Source: Vreelandella songnenensis
GTDB lineage: Bacteria > Pseudomonadota > Gammaproteobacteria > Pseudomonadales > Halomonadaceae
Length of the DNA stretch: 36,809 nt
Reading direction: 5' to 3'
NCBI RefSeq assembly: GCF_003002925.1
Contig: NZ_PVTK01000015.1
Location: forward strand, 1 to 36,809
Translations under genes and position numbers: made by a program
Shown: one piece after another, positions 16,482 to 25,225 of the stretch
Numbering within the stretch: position 1 is the stretch's first letter
How the letters are laid out: every line of letters starts with the position of its first letter
Notes under the pieces: generated by a model
The model's database searches: none
Told to the model about the DNA's origin: nothing
What the model saw: only the letters and a program-made list of their open reading frames with translations

Positions 16482-17444
16482 ATGACGTCAGTGATCGCGT
16501 TTGGGGAAGCGCTGGTCGATATGCTGTCAAACCGTTTGGGAGACACGCTGGATCAGCCCGAAACCTTCACCCCCTACGCCGGCGGCGCGCCCGCCAATGT
16601 AGCGGTTGCCTGCGCACGCCTGGGCGTACCCAGCCGCTTTCTGGGCATGGTCGGTGAGGATACCTTTGGCCACTTCCTGATTCGCGAGCTTGAGCACCAC
16701 GGCGTCGATACCACTGGCATTGTACGTACCAATGTAGCCCGCACGGCACTGGCCTTTGTTTCCCGCGATGCCGCCGGCGAGCGCACCTTCGATTTCTATC
16801 GCCCGCCCGCCGCGGATCTTCTCTACCGCCTTCATCATCTGCCCCAGGGTATATTTGAATTTCCCGCCATTGTTCACCTGTGCAGCAATAGCCTGACGGA
16901 CTCCGCCATCGCCGACACCACCCTGAGCATTGCTCAAGCGGCCAGAGATGCGGGCTGCCTGATCAGCGTGGATGCCAATCTGCGCCATAACCTTTGGGTC
17001 AGCGGCACGGCGGATGCGGGGCTAGTGACACAGCTGCTCGATACCGCCGAACTGGTCAAGGTCTCCCTTGAGGAACTTGACTACCTGTGCGGTGACAAGA
17101 CTCAAGCTGAGTGGGTGGCCGAGCGGCTTAGCGCGGGCGCCAAGATCGTAGTGGTGACCGATGGCCCAAACCCTGTACGGGTTAGCGGCACCCATATCGA
17201 TTTACGCATTTCACCCCCTGAGGTGCAGGCGGTGGATACCACGGCGGGGGGCGATGCTTTTATCGGCGGGCTTCTGGCCGAGCTTTCCCGCCACGGATTC
17301 GAACAGGATTGGCATCAGGACTGCGCCTTTTTAGCCCGGGCTGTGGATATTGCCTGCCGCTGCGGCGCCCACGCCGTTACGCGCCCGGGTTCCTACGCGG
17401 CCCTGCCCACTCTCGACGATATTCAACTTCTACGTCTTGGCTGA
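16482..17444 (+). CDS. PfkB-family sugar kinase, probably fructokinase
   Basis: This 320-residue PfkB/ribokinase-fold protein most resembles bacterial fructokinases. The N-terminal signature is FGEALVDM, followed by PYAGGAPANVAVACARLG and VGEDTFGHFL. The C-terminal catalytic motif reads DTTAGGDAFIGGLLAEL, so the usual GAGD anion hole is AGGD here; the catalytic Asp is present. AAGGA lies upstream of the ATG. Position behind edd and glk suggests it supplies hexose phosphate to the same route. A 2-keto-3-deoxygluconate kinase is an alternative from fold alone, but the fructokinase-type N-terminus argues for fructose. Confidence 0.85.
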   Translation: MTSVIAFGEALVDMLSNRLGDTLDQPETFTPYAGGAPANVAVACARLGVPSRFLGMVGEDTFGHFLIRELEHHGVDTTGIVRTNVARTALAFVSRDAAGERTFDFYRPPAADLLYRLHHLPQGIFEFPAIVHLCSNSLTDSAIADTTLSIAQAARDAGCLISVDANLRHNLWVSGTADAGLVTQLLDTAELVKVSLEELDYLCGDKTQAEWVAERLSAGAKIVVVTDGPNPVRVSGTHIDLRISPPEVQAVDTTAGGDAFIGGLLAELSRHGFEQDWHQDCAFLARAVDIACRCGAHAVTRPGSYAALPTLDDIQLLRLG

Positions 17445-17475
17445 TGGCGGCGTCCGACAGGCAACTTTCGTCTGA

Positions 17476-17504
17476 TTGTTAAAATGTCAGACATTTAATA
17501 AGCT
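17476..17504 (+). promoter_or_regulatory. dgo operon promoter with DgoR-type operator in the spacer
   Basis: A -35-like TTGTTA (17476-17481) and a -10-like TAAGCT (17499-17504) are 17 bp apart. The spacer begins with the perfect odd-centred palindrome AAATGTCAGACATTT (17482-17496). This ATGTCNGACAT core recurs at 23724-23734, also directly after a -35-like hexamer. A GntR dimer bound here would block RNA polymerase, so autorepression by the first gene of the operon is likely. Confidence 0.65.
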
Positions 17505-17535
17505 CTAGGTATCAACGCCTACCTAGAGCTGCATC

Positions 17536-18276
17536 ATGACGCTGGATGCCTTACCCGCCCACTCCGGTGGAGCTGAAAACCTGGCCCGCCTGCTGGCTCG
17601 CGCACTGCTTGCGGGGCACTGGCAGCCGGGCTGCATATTTCCCAAAGAGCTGGATATCAGCCAGCATTTTTCCGTTAGCCGCAACCAGGTGCGCAACGCG
17701 CTGGCGAGCCTCTCAGGCGCTGGGCTTTTAGAGCGCACCGCCGGACGCGGCACCCGAGTGCGCGCCATGGGGGACTGGCATCTGCTTGATCCCTTGATGA
17801 GCGGCTGGATGACCGGGCTTGTAGATCTCGACCCCAAGCTTGTGCGGGCCATCTACGCGTTCCGCTTTTCCGCCGAACCGCTGGTAGCGGGCCTTGCCGC
17901 CCAGGCGGCCAGCGTCGAGGATATCCAGCGCCTTGAAGCCGCGTTTGCCGGCATGCAGCGCTCGGCGGAACAGCCCGACGCCCGCCCTCAGCATATCGAG
18001 TATGACGTTGCCTTCCATGATGTGATTTACCAGGCTACCCATAATCTGGTCTGGCGGCAGATGGGCTATCTGCTGCGCCCCTCCATCATGGCACTGGTAC
18101 ACCGCTCCCAGCACGATATCGGAACCCTCGACGATAGCCTCGCCCGGCACGGCCATGTGCTGGAGGCCATCAGGGCGGGCGATGTGATCGCCGCCGAAAC
18201 CGCGGCCCGCGAAGTGCTTCGGCGCACCGCCACCGACCTGGGTATCGTTGCCGATACGCCTTCGAATCCCCTTTAA
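17536..18276 (+). CDS. dgoR: GntR/FadR-family regulator of galactonate genes
   Basis: This 246-residue regulator has an N-terminal winged helix (about 15-75) with PKELDISQHFSVSRNQVRNALASLSGAGLLERTAGRGTRV, the standard GntR DNA-binding signature. A FadR-type all-helical FCD ligand domain follows, including FRFSAEPLVAGLAAQAA and DVAFHDVIYQATHN, whose Asp and His are typical metal ligands. It heads an operon with dgoD, dgoK, dgoA and a lactonase, so galactonate or KDPGal is the expected inducer. The DgoR assignment is by context; sequence alone supports only FadR-type GntR. The ATG at 17536 has only a weak Shine-Dalgarno. Confidence 0.85.
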   Translation: MTLDALPAHSGGAENLARLLARALLAGHWQPGCIFPKELDISQHFSVSRNQVRNALASLSGAGLLERTAGRGTRVRAMGDWHLLDPLMSGWMTGLVDLDPKLVRAIYAFRFSAEPLVAGLAAQAASVEDIQRLEAAFAGMQRSAEQPDARPQHIEYDVAFHDVIYQATHNLVWRQMGYLLRPSIMALVHRSQHDIGTLDDSLARHGHVLEAIRAGDVIAAETAAREVLRRTATDLGIVADTPSNPL

Positions 18277-18315
18277 CGCGCGCCGCTTCACGGCCCACCA
18301 TGAGGAACGCACCGC

Positions 18316-19464
18316 ATGAAAATTACCCGCCTTAAAACCTGGCAAGTACCGCCGCGCTGGCTGTTTCTAAAAATCGAGACCGACGAAGGCTGCTACGGCT
18401 GGGGCGAACCGGTCATCGAAGGCCGGGCGGCTACCGTGGAAGCCGCCGTGCATGAGCTTGCCGACTACCTGATCGGCCAGGACCCGCACCGTATCGAGCA
18501 TCTCTGGAACACGCTGTACCGCGCCGGTTTCTATCGCGGTGGTCCGATTCTGATGAGCGCCATCGCCGGTATCGATCAGGCGCTGTGGGATCTGAAGGGG
18601 CGCGACCTGGGCGTACCCGTGCACCAGCTGCTGGGCGGCGCGGTGCGCGACAAGATGCGCATGTACGCCTGGACCGGCGGCGACCGACCCAGCGACGTGG
18701 GTGCAGGCGCCAAGGCGCTGGTCGAGAAAGGCTTTACCGCGTTCAAGATGAACGGCACTCCGGAAATGCAGATTGTCGACTCCCACCGCAAGGTTGACGA
18801 AGCCGTGGCGCGGGTGCGTGAAGCGCGCGAAGCGGTGGGTCCGGATGTCGGCATCGGCATCGACTTTCACGGCCGCGTGCACCGCCCCATGGCCAAGGCG
18901 CTCTTGCGTGAACTGGAGCCGTTTCACCCGATGTTCGTCGAGGAGCCGGTGGCGCCTGAGCACCTGCCCTGCCTGAAGGATATTGCCGGCGGGCTGGGCT
19001 ATCCGTTGGCCACCGGCGAGCGGCTGCACACGCGCTTTCAGTTCCGCGATCTGCTCCAGGACGGCATGATCGATATCATCCAACCGGATATTTCCCACTG
19101 CGGCGGCATCAGCGAGGGGTTAAAGATCGCCGCGCTCGCCTCCGCCTATGATGTGGCGCTTGCCCCCCACTGCCCGCTGGGGCCGCTGACCCTTGCCGCC
19201 TCGCTCCAGCTCGATGCGGTAAGCCACAATGCCTTCATTCAAGAGCAGAGCATGGGCATTCACTACAATCAGGGCAATGACGTGCTGGATTATCTGGTGG
19301 ATAAGACGGCGCTGAGCATCACCGACGGCTTCTGCGCCATTCCTCAAGGACCGGGGTTGGGCGTCGAGATCGACGAAGCCTTTGTCGAGGAGCGCGCCAA
19401 GACCGGCCACCGCTGGCGGAACCCGGTATGGACCCACGATGATGGCTCGATTGCCGAGTGGTAA
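18316..19464 (+). CDS. dgoD: D-galactonate dehydratase
   Basis: DgoD converts D-galactonate to 2-keto-3-deoxy-galactonate. The 382-residue product is an enolase-superfamily (mandelate racemase subgroup) enzyme of the expected length. Visible are the capping-domain start [20 protein letters not shown], the metal ligands in [13 protein letters not shown] (Asp, with a catalytic His in DFH), FVEEPVAPE and [10 protein letters not shown], and the second catalytic His in [21 protein letters not shown] precedes the ATG. It follows the regulator by 39 bp and precedes dgoK by 23 bp. Confidence 0.95.
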   Translation: MKITRLKTWQVPPRWLFLKIETDEGCYGWGEPVIEGRAATVEAAVHELADYLIGQDPHRIEHLWNTLYRAGFYRGGPILMSAIAGIDQALWDLKGRDLGVPVHQLLGGAVRDKMRMYAWTGGDRPSDVGAGAKALVEKGFTAFKMNGTPEMQIVDSHRKVDEAVARVREAREAVGPDVGIGIDFHGRVHRPMAKALLRELEPFHPMFVEEPVAPEHLPCLKDIAGGLGYPLATGERLHTRFQFRDLLQDGMIDIIQPDISHCGGISEGLKIAALASAYDVALAPHCPLGPLTLAASLQLDAVSHNAFIQEQSMGIHYNQGNDVLDYLVDKTALSITDGFCAIPQGPGLGVEIDEAFVEERAKTGHRWRNPVWTHDDGSIAEW

Positions 19465-19487
19465 ACCGCGACAAGGAGAGCAGCCAA

Positions 19488-20474
19488 ATGCACAGCGATG
19501 ACGCACCAGGGCGCGAGCTTGCCTGGATTGCGGTGGACTGGGGCTCCAGCAACCTGCGCGCCTGGGCGATGGACGAGCAAGGTCAGATCATCAACCAGGC
19601 CGGCAGCGATAAAGGCATGCTGGCGCTGACGCCGGATGCCTACGAAGCCGAACTTGAGCGCCTGGTAAGCCCATGGCTACCGGCCAGTGGCCAGTTTGAC
19701 GTAGTGGTATGCGGCATGGCAGGCGCCCGCCAGGGCTGGCGGGAAGCGGCCTACCTGCCGGTGCCTAGCGCCCTGCATCAGCTCAGCCAGGGCGCCGTTG
19801 CGCCACGCCTTGAAGGCACGCGGCTTCGGGTTCACCTGCTCCCTGGGCTGAGCCAGACGCGCAGCGCCGCACAGCACTTTGATGTCATGCGCGGCGAAGA
19901 AACCCAGCTTGCCGGGCTGGTCGCCGAGAAGCCCGATTTTTCAGGGCTTGTCTGCCTGCCCGGCACTCATGCCAAATGGGCCACGCTTGAATCGGGTGCG
20001 GTCACCCGGTTCACCACGTATCTTACCGGCGAGCTTTATCAGTTGCTGGCGAATCAGTCAGTGCTCAAGCACTCGGTAGGCAGTGACGATCTTGACGAGC
20101 CTGCCTGCCACGACGCCTTCACGCGCGCCGTGGCCGAGATTCACGCCGCCCCTCAAGCCTTCAGCAGCCGCCTGTTCGGGCTGCGTGCCCAGGACTTGCT
20201 GGATAGCCGCCTGCCGTCGTGCAGCGCCCGCGCGGCGGTTCTGGCCGCCAGGCTTTCCGGGCTAGCCATAGGGCTCGAGCTGAGCGGCGCCTGCCAGGGG
20301 CAGCCTGAGGAGGAACCGGTTACACTGATCGGCAACCCGGCACTTTGCCGGCGCTACCGCGTGGCGCTGGAAGCCATTGGCTGCACAGCGACACACCTGG
20401 ATGGCGACAGCGCCGTGCTGGCCGGCCTGCGCCTTGCCCACGGGGCGCTAACTCACCATGGAGAGGTATTATGA
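19488..20474 (+). CDS. dgoK: 2-dehydro-3-deoxygalactonokinase
   Basis: DgoK phosphorylates 2-keto-3-deoxy-galactonate to its 6-phosphate. The 328-residue product has the DgoK opening IAVDWGSSNLRAWAMD (about 14-29), then VVCGMAGARQGWREAAYL, GEETQLAGL, CLPGTHAKWATLESG and FTTYLTGELYQLL, all characteristic of the family. The ATG at 19488 was chosen because AAGGAG lies 9 bases upstream; the frame extends back to a GTG at 19458 inside the end of dgoD but without a ribosome site. Its stop overlaps the dgoA start as ATGA. Confidence 0.95.
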   Translation: MHSDDAPGRELAWIAVDWGSSNLRAWAMDEQGQIINQAGSDKGMLALTPDAYEAELERLVSPWLPASGQFDVVVCGMAGARQGWREAAYLPVPSALHQLSQGAVAPRLEGTRLRVHLLPGLSQTRSAAQHFDVMRGEETQLAGLVAEKPDFSGLVCLPGTHAKWATLESGAVTRFTTYLTGELYQLLANQSVLKHSVGSDDLDEPACHDAFTRAVAEIHAAPQAFSSRLFGLRAQDLLDSRLPSCSARAAVLAARLSGLAIGLELSGACQGQPEEEPVTLIGNPALCRRYRVALEAIGCTATHLDGDSAVLAGLRLAHGALTHHGEVL

Positions 20475-21079
20475 CACTGCCACTGATAGGGATTCTGCGC
20501 GGCGTAACCCCCGACGAAGTAATAGACATTGCCCGCGAGGTACTTGCCGCAGGCATTACCCATATTGAAGTGCCGCTCAATTCCCCCGACCCGTTCACCA
20601 GTATCGGCATGCTGGCTGAAGCCTTTGGTGAACACGCCGTGATTGGTGCCGGTACGGTGCTTATTCCCGAGCAGGTGCGCGAAGTACATGACGTTGGCGG
20701 ACGCCTGATCGTATCGCCCAACTGCCGCCCCAGCGTGATTGAGGAGACGCGTCATCTGGGCATGGCCAGCTGGCCGGGAATCATGACCCCATCTGAAGCC
20801 TTTGATGCGATAGACGCAGGCGCCACCGGCCTGAAACTCTTCCCTGCCGTGCAGGTAGGCATCGAAGGCATGAAGGCAATGCGCTCAGTGCTGCCAACCG
20901 GCACGCTGCTGTACGCGGTGGGTGGCGTTGGCGTCGACAACTTTGCCGCCTGGCGGGCGGCGGGTATTGATGGTGCAGGACTTGGGAGCGCGCTTTACAA
21001 ACCGGGCCAGACACCTGAAGAAGTCGGCCGCCAGGCCCAGGCGCTGGTTGCCGCCTGGGAGGCGGGAGAGCACGCATGA
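20471..21079 (+). CDS. dgoA: 2-dehydro-3-deoxy-6-phosphogalactonate aldolase
   Basis: DgoA cleaves KDPGal into pyruvate and glyceraldehyde 3-phosphate. The 202-residue class I aldolase has ILRGVTPDE, HIEVPLNSPDPF with the acid/base Glu33, IGAGTVL, and GATGLKLFPA with the Schiff-base Lys122. Compared with the KDPG aldolase at 23861-24523 it has the KDPGal-type VPLNSPDP in place of ITLRTDCA, supporting the different substrate. The ATG at 20471 has GAGAGG upstream and is coupled to dgoK (ATGA); its own stop overlaps the lactonase start. The frame stays open upstream to 20345, but only inside dgoK. Confidence 0.95.
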   Translation: MTLPLIGILRGVTPDEVIDIAREVLAAGITHIEVPLNSPDPFTSIGMLAEAFGEHAVIGAGTVLIPEQVREVHDVGGRLIVSPNCRPSVIEETRHLGMASWPGIMTPSEAFDAIDAGATGLKLFPAVQVGIEGMKAMRSVLPTGTLLYAVGGVGVDNFAAWRAAGIDGAGLGSALYKPGQTPEEVGRQAQALVAAWEAGEHA

Positions 21080-21960
21080 ATGCTTCCACCTGGCAGGCCG
21101 AGCTCTGCGTGGACTCACGCTGCGAGCTGGGTGAAGGCCCGCAGTGGCACGCCGCACAAAAGCGGCTCTACTGGTGCGACATTTTAGGCAAGCACCTGCA
21201 CTGGCTTGACCCTGCCACTGATAGCCATGCAAGCGTAGCGCTCGACCAGATGGTTTCCTGCGCAGCGCCCGTGAATGACGGCCGGCTGCTGCTCGTCGGT
21301 GAGCGAAGCCTCGTTCTTTTCGACACCGAGCGCCAGACCCAAACGCCCTTGTGCGATTTCGAAGCCGACAATCCGGTCACACGCAGCAACGATGCGCGCG
21401 TGGACCATCACGGCAGCCTGTGGCTTTCGACTATGGGCAAGAACGCCGAGCATGGTGCGGGCAGCCTTTACCGGCTGCATCGCGGCGAGCTTGTCACTCT
21501 GCGTACCGGGCTGACCATTCCCAACGCGATCTGCTTTTCAGCCGATGCCCAAAGCGCCTACTTCACCGATACGCCTACCGGACAGGTGATGCGCTGGGCG
21601 CTGGACGAAAACGGCTGGCCCGTGGGCGAGCCCGAATGCTTTGCCGACTTTTCTGCCTATTCCGGCAGCCCGGATGGCGCGGTAATGGATAGCGAAGGCT
21701 GTATCTGGCTTTCGCTTTGGGGTGCCGGTGAAGTGGTTCGCCTGGATACCCAGGGCCAGATAATCGGGCGTATCGAGCTGCCGGTTGACCAGCCCTCCTG
21801 CCCGGTATTTGCAGGCGCTGGCCTCGAAACGCTGTACATCACCACGGCCCGGGAAGGCTTGAGCTTGGAAAAACTTGCCGAAACGCCCACCGCAGGTTCG
21901 CTCTATCGGGTAGAAACCGGCATTGCCGGCCTTGCCGAGCCGTCTTTGCAGTTGGTCTAG
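21076..21960 (+). CDS. SMP-30/gluconolactonase-family sugar lactonase, probably galactonolactonase
   Basis: This 294-residue six-bladed beta-propeller probably opens galactono-1,4- or 1,5-lactone to galactonate, the step before DgoD. Typical SMP-30 motifs are CELGEGPQWHAAQKRLYWCDI, with the metal-binding Glu, then VTRSNDARVDHHGSLWLSTM, TIPNAICFSADAQSAYFTDT and GSPDGAVMDSEGCIWLSLW. It overlaps dgoA by 4 bp and is the last gene of the operon. Gluconolactonase and arabinolactonase activities occur in the same family, so the substrate is inferred from the operon. Confidence 0.9.
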   Translation: MNASTWQAELCVDSRCELGEGPQWHAAQKRLYWCDILGKHLHWLDPATDSHASVALDQMVSCAAPVNDGRLLLVGERSLVLFDTERQTQTPLCDFEADNPVTRSNDARVDHHGSLWLSTMGKNAEHGAGSLYRLHRGELVTLRTGLTIPNAICFSADAQSAYFTDTPTGQVMRWALDENGWPVGEPECFADFSAYSGSPDGAVMDSEGCIWLSLWGAGEVVRLDTQGQIIGRIELPVDQPSCPVFAGAGLETLYITTAREGLSLEKLAETPTAGSLYRVETGIAGLAEPSLQLV

Positions 21961-21973
21961 CCAGCAGGCGTTC

Positions 21974-21990
21974 GGTTACGATCCGTAACC
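21974..21990. repeat. Small inverted repeat after the lactonase gene
   Basis: GGTTACG and CGTAACC flank ATC, 13 bp after the lactonase stop and just before the main terminator. It may add to termination or protect the mRNA 3' end. Confidence 0.35.
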
Positions 21991-21994
21991 CATC

Positions 21995-22032
21995 AAAAAG
22001 CCCCGCGAGTATTGCGCTCGCGGGGCTTTTTT
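21995..22032. terminator. Bidirectional terminator between the galactonate operon and the symporter
   Basis: A 10-bp stem GCCCCGCGAG/CTCGCGGGGC with a 7-base loop is preceded by AAAAA and followed by TTTTTT. It can therefore terminate the dgo operon on the plus strand and the sodium symporter gene on the minus strand, which converge here. Confidence 0.93.
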
Positions 22033-22070
22033 ACAGCTCGATGTAAAGCTCAGGTCATTCAGCTCATGAA

Positions 22071-23666
22071 TTAACCCGCAAAGCTTATGTACATCACGAT
22101 CACCAGCACCACCAGCACGATGCCCGCCGGTACTGCGCCCTTCCAGGGGGTCAGGTCGACATCGCCAGTGTGCTCCTGCACCCAGTCGGTTTCACGGGGT
22201 CGAAGCTTACCGATAATCAGCATGGTCACTACCAGCAGTGCGAACACCAGGGCCACGAAGTGGAACTCGTGCATCACCTGGGGCAACAGTGTAAAGGGCG
22301 GTACAAAGTAGCCCGCGGCGATCAGCAGGCAGCCGCCGACCAGAGCAATCTTGGCAGCCATGGGTGGGACGCGCTTGGTCAGAAGGCCCACCAGCACGAC
22401 GGCCAGAATGGGGATGAAGTAGATCGCGTTCATCTTCTGCAGGTAGCCAAACAGGCTATCCTGCCCGGCCAACAGGGGTGCAATGATCATGGTGATGATC
22501 GCCATGATCCAGCCAAACACCTTGCCGGACTTGACCACCTGCGCTTCCGTGGCGTCCTTGTTCAGCACGCCTTTATAGATGCCCAGGCTGAAGATGGTAG
22601 TGGTGCTGTTGAGCGCCGAGTTGAACGAGGAGAGAATGGCCCCGACCATCACCGCGGCGAAGAATCCGGTCAGGTAAGGCGGCAGCACGTTAAACACCAG
22701 ATGGCCGTAGGCTTCATCGGCACGCACGCCCTGGTCGGCATACAGGTGATAGGCGATGATGCCCGGCAGCACCAGGTAAAGCGGTCCCAGCAGCTTGAAC
22801 AGGCCGGTCAGCAGCACGCCCTTCTGTCCTTCGGCCAGATTCTTGGCGGCAAAGGTACGCTGGATGATCTGCTGGTTGGTGCTCCAGTAGAACAGGTTGA
22901 TCAGGAAGACCCCGGTAAACAGGGTGAAGAACGGCACCTGCTGCTCGGACCCGCCGATGGAGTTGAGCTTTTCCGGGTCGCTCTCCTTGAGAATGCTCCA
23001 GCCTTCCATGATGCCGGTGCCCCCGCTGACCGCCTGCAGGCCGAAATAGACAATCACGAAACCACCGACCAGCAGGCCGATACCGTTGAGCGTGTCGGAT
23101 ACGGCAACCGTACGCAGCCCGCCGAATAGGGCGTAAACCGCGCCAATGATGCCCACGATCCACACCGTCAGCCATAAAAGCGTGGTGGAGGACTCAATGC
23201 CGGTCAGCCCCTGCAGATCCAGCATGCCCTGCAGGCCAATGGCGCCGGAGTAGAGAATGATGGGCAGCAGGATCACCGCGTAGGCGATCAAGAAGATGAT
23301 GTTGGTGATCAGCTGCGTGTCTTTATCAAAGCGGATTTCCAGCAGTTGAGGCAGCGTGGCGATACCGCTTTTCAGAAAGCGCGGCAGGAAAAACAGCGCC
23401 AGCGCCACCAGGGCAATGACCGCCACCACTTCCCAGGCCATGACGCTCAGGCCGTCGGCAAAGGCGGCACCGTTGAGGCCGACCATCTGCTCGGTGGAAA
23501 GGTTGGTCATCAACAGCGAACCGGCAATCAGCGGAAAGGTCAGCGAACGCCCGGCCAGAAAGTAGCCGCTGGTACTTGAGTGATCATCCCGGTGCGTAAT
23601 GCGCCAGGTGATGAACGCGACAAGCCCCGTAAAAAACAGAAAAGACGCCAGGGTGAGCATGTGCAT
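22071..23666 (-). CDS. Sodium/solute symporter (SSS/SLC5 family), probable galactose or galactonate importer
   Basis: This 531-residue protein is an SSS-family transporter with many hydrophobic segments, consistent with the 13-14 TM LeuT-fold arrangement. Family features include [83 protein letters not shown], and [26 protein letters not shown], the TM8 Na+-site region. These resemble vSGLT-type sugar symporters rather than PutP. GGAG precedes the first of two close Met codons. Its promoter carries the same ATGTCNGACAT operator as the dgo operon, which supports galactose or galactonate as cargo. Confidence 0.9.
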   Translation of the reverse strand: MHMLTLASFLFFTGLVAFITWRITHRDDHSSTSGYFLAGRSLTFPLIAGSLLMTNLSTEQMVGLNGAAFADGLSVMAWEVVAVIALVALALFFLPRFLKSGIATLPQLLEIRFDKDTQLITNIIFLIAYAVILLPIILYSGAIGLQGMLDLQGLTGIESSTTLLWLTVWIVGIIGAVYALFGGLRTVAVSDTLNGIGLLVGGFVIVYFGLQAVSGGTGIMEGWSILKESDPEKLNSIGGSEQQVPFFTLFTGVFLINLFYWSTNQQIIQRTFAAKNLAEGQKGVLLTGLFKLLGPLYLVLPGIIAYHLYADQGVRADEAYGHLVFNVLPPYLTGFFAAVMVGAILSSFNSALNSTTTIFSLGIYKGVLNKDATEAQVVKSGKVFGWIMAIITMIIAPLLAGQDSLFGYLQKMNAIYFIPILAVVLVGLLTKRVPPMAAKIALVGGCLLIAAGYFVPPFTLLPQVMHEFHFVALVFALLVVTMLIIGKLRPRETDWVQEHTGDVDLTPWKGAVPAGIVLVVLVIVMYISFAG

Positions 23667-23721
23667 ATGAGCTGCTCCATCTTCTTGTAAGTGGTTTATG
23701 GATATTAGGCTGAATGCACCT

Positions 23722-23742
23722 AAATGTCTGACATATTGGCAA
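23722..23742 (-). promoter_or_regulatory. DgoR-type operator and -35 element before the symporter gene
   Basis: On the minus strand TTGCCA (23742-23737) is followed directly by ATATGTCAGACATTTAG. The core ATGTCAGACAT matches the dgo operon operator, and the placement relative to the -35-like hexamer is the same. The -10 is weak (TGCATT or GTGCAT near 23714). Confidence 0.65.
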
Positions 23743-23810
23743 TAAGTTTAATGGAGTGAATGATTAACCTGTTATCCATCTTTGGTCGTAATTTCCCGGA
23801 TTCAGCCCAT

Positions 23811-23839
23811 AAAAAACCGGACAGGAGAACCCTGCCCGG
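23811..23839 (-). terminator. Intrinsic terminator after eda
   Basis: On the minus strand the stem CCGGGCAGG/CCTGTCCGG (one G-U pair) has a 5-base loop and runs into TTTTTT. It lies 22 bp after the eda stop, closing the zwf-pgl-eda operon before the symporter promoter. Confidence 0.9.
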
Positions 23840-23860
23840 CAGCATCCATACAGTGCGCCT

Positions 23861-24523
23861 TTAGCGATGGAAGCGTTCGGCAGCTTCCTGCGCCAGTTTG
23901 CGAATGCCGTCCCAGTCTTCGGCCTCGACCAGCTTGCTGGGCGTAAGCCAGGAACCGCCCACACACATCACGTTGGGCAACGACAGGTAAGATTCGGCGT
24001 TATCGATGGTAATGCCACCCGTGGGGCAGAACTGTGCGCCGGGGATGGGTGCACCGAAGGCCTTGAGCGCCTTGGCGCCACCGCTGGATTCCGCGGGGAA
24101 GAACTTGAACCGGCGGTAGCCATACTGCCAGCCGGTCATCAGCTCCGATACCGTAGAAACCCCCGGCAGCATGGGCACAGCACTCTCAACGCCATAGCGG
24201 TAAAGCGCTTCGGTCGCGCCCGGCGTCACGACAAAATCCGCGCCTGCTTCTTCGGCCTGACGGTACTGGGCCGGTGTCAGCACGGTGCCCACACCAATAC
24301 TGGCGCCGGTGAGCTCTTTTTTCATGCGCTTGATGGCTTCGAGCGCGCAGTCGGTGCGCAGGGTAATTTCCAGTACGCTCAAACCGCCTTCGACAAGCGC
24401 CCTGCCCAGCGGCACGGCGTCTTCAAGACGCTCGATGGTAATGACCGGAATCACTTCCGCCTTATGGCAGATGCTGTCGAGTTCGGCGGTGCGCGTTGAG
24501 GGCAGCTGTTTATCAATGGACAT
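23861..24523 (-). CDS. eda: KDPG aldolase (Entner-Doudoroff)
   Basis: Eda cleaves 2-keto-3-deoxy-6-phosphogluconate into pyruvate and glyceraldehyde 3-phosphate. The 220-residue product has VIPVITIERLEDAVPLGRALVEGG, VLEITLRTDCALEAI with Glu52 as acid/base, GVGTVLTPAQ, FVVTPGATEAL, and RRFKFFPAESSGG with the Schiff-base Lys140, then FCPTGGI. TGGAGA precedes the ATG. It is the last gene of zwf-pgl-eda, 35 bp after pgl, and completes the pathway begun by edd some 10 kb away on the other strand. Confidence 0.97.
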   Translation of the reverse strand: MSIDKQLPSTRTAELDSICHKAEVIPVITIERLEDAVPLGRALVEGGLSVLEITLRTDCALEAIKRMKKELTGASIGVGTVLTPAQYRQAEEAGADFVVTPGATEALYRYGVESAVPMLPGVSTVSELMTGWQYGYRRFKFFPAESSGGAKALKAFGAPIPGAQFCPTGGITIDNAESYLSLPNVMCVGGSWLTPSKLVEAEDWDGIRKLAQEAAERFHR

Positions 24524-24558
24524 GGCGTGTCTCCAGGTAACCTGTTGTTGGATGATCG

Positions 24559-25224
24559 TTATGGCGCCCAGTAAATCGCCAGCGGGCAGGATAGAAAAGC
24601 GCGAATAGGCAGTTGCCGGACATCATCACCGTTCAGGGCATTGGCCAGTACGGTGCGCTTGTCGTCACCGGTAATATGCAGAATATGCCGGCTCGCCTGA
24701 TGCAGGCGGCCTGCAGAAAAGGTAATGCGCGGCTGAGGCTGACTGGGCGTGCGCACCGCGACCAGCGGCTCATCGGTGGCAAGAGCCAGACCCAGCTCCT
24801 GGCTATCCGGGAAAAGCGACGCCGTGTGGCCATCACCGCCCATCCCCAGAATCACCACGCTTGCCGGCCAGGCAAGCCCTGCCGTGCGCTCGGCCACTTC
24901 CTCCACGCCCTCCTCCGGGGTCGAAGCACCCGAGGTCAGCGGCACGAAGTGCGCAGCGGCCGCGTTACCTTGAAGCAGGTTCTCGCGCACCAGCTTTGCG
25001 TTGCTGTCGGGGCTTTCGGCATCCACCCAGCGCTCGTCGGCAAGGGTAATATCGACCCGCTCCCAGGCAAGCGGCTTGGCCGCCAGGGCCTTGAAAAAGG
25101 GCACCGGCGTCGAGCCGCCGGAAACGATCAGCAGCACGCGTTCCTGATGGCCTAGATCTTCATCGAGGGCCTTCGCTACCGCTTCGGCCAGCTGCTCGGC
25201 AAGCTTTTGACGTGCCTGTGTCAT
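24559..25224 (-). CDS. pgl: 6-phosphogluconolactonase
   Basis: Pgl hydrolyses 6-phosphogluconolactone to 6-phosphogluconate. The 221-residue product is a DevB/SOL-type lactonase with VLLIVSGGSTPVPFFKAL, ADERWVDAESPDSNAKLVRENLL, VVILGMGGDGHTASLFPDS and FSAGRLHQASRHILHITGDDK. The ATG at 25224 begins one base after the zwf stop and has GAGGA at a proper distance within zwf; the upstream extension to 25254 lies inside zwf and is not conserved-looking. Close packing indicates cotranscription and coupling with zwf. Confidence 0.96.
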   Translation of the reverse strand: MTQARQKLAEQLAEAVAKALDEDLGHQERVLLIVSGGSTPVPFFKALAAKPLAWERVDITLADERWVDAESPDSNAKLVRENLLQGNAAAAHFVPLTSGASTPEEGVEEVAERTAGLAWPASVVILGMGGDGHTASLFPDSQELGLALATDEPLVAVRTPSQPQPRITFSAGRLHQASRHILHITGDDKRTVLANALNGDDVRQLPIRAFLSCPLAIYWAP

Positions 25225-25225
25225 A

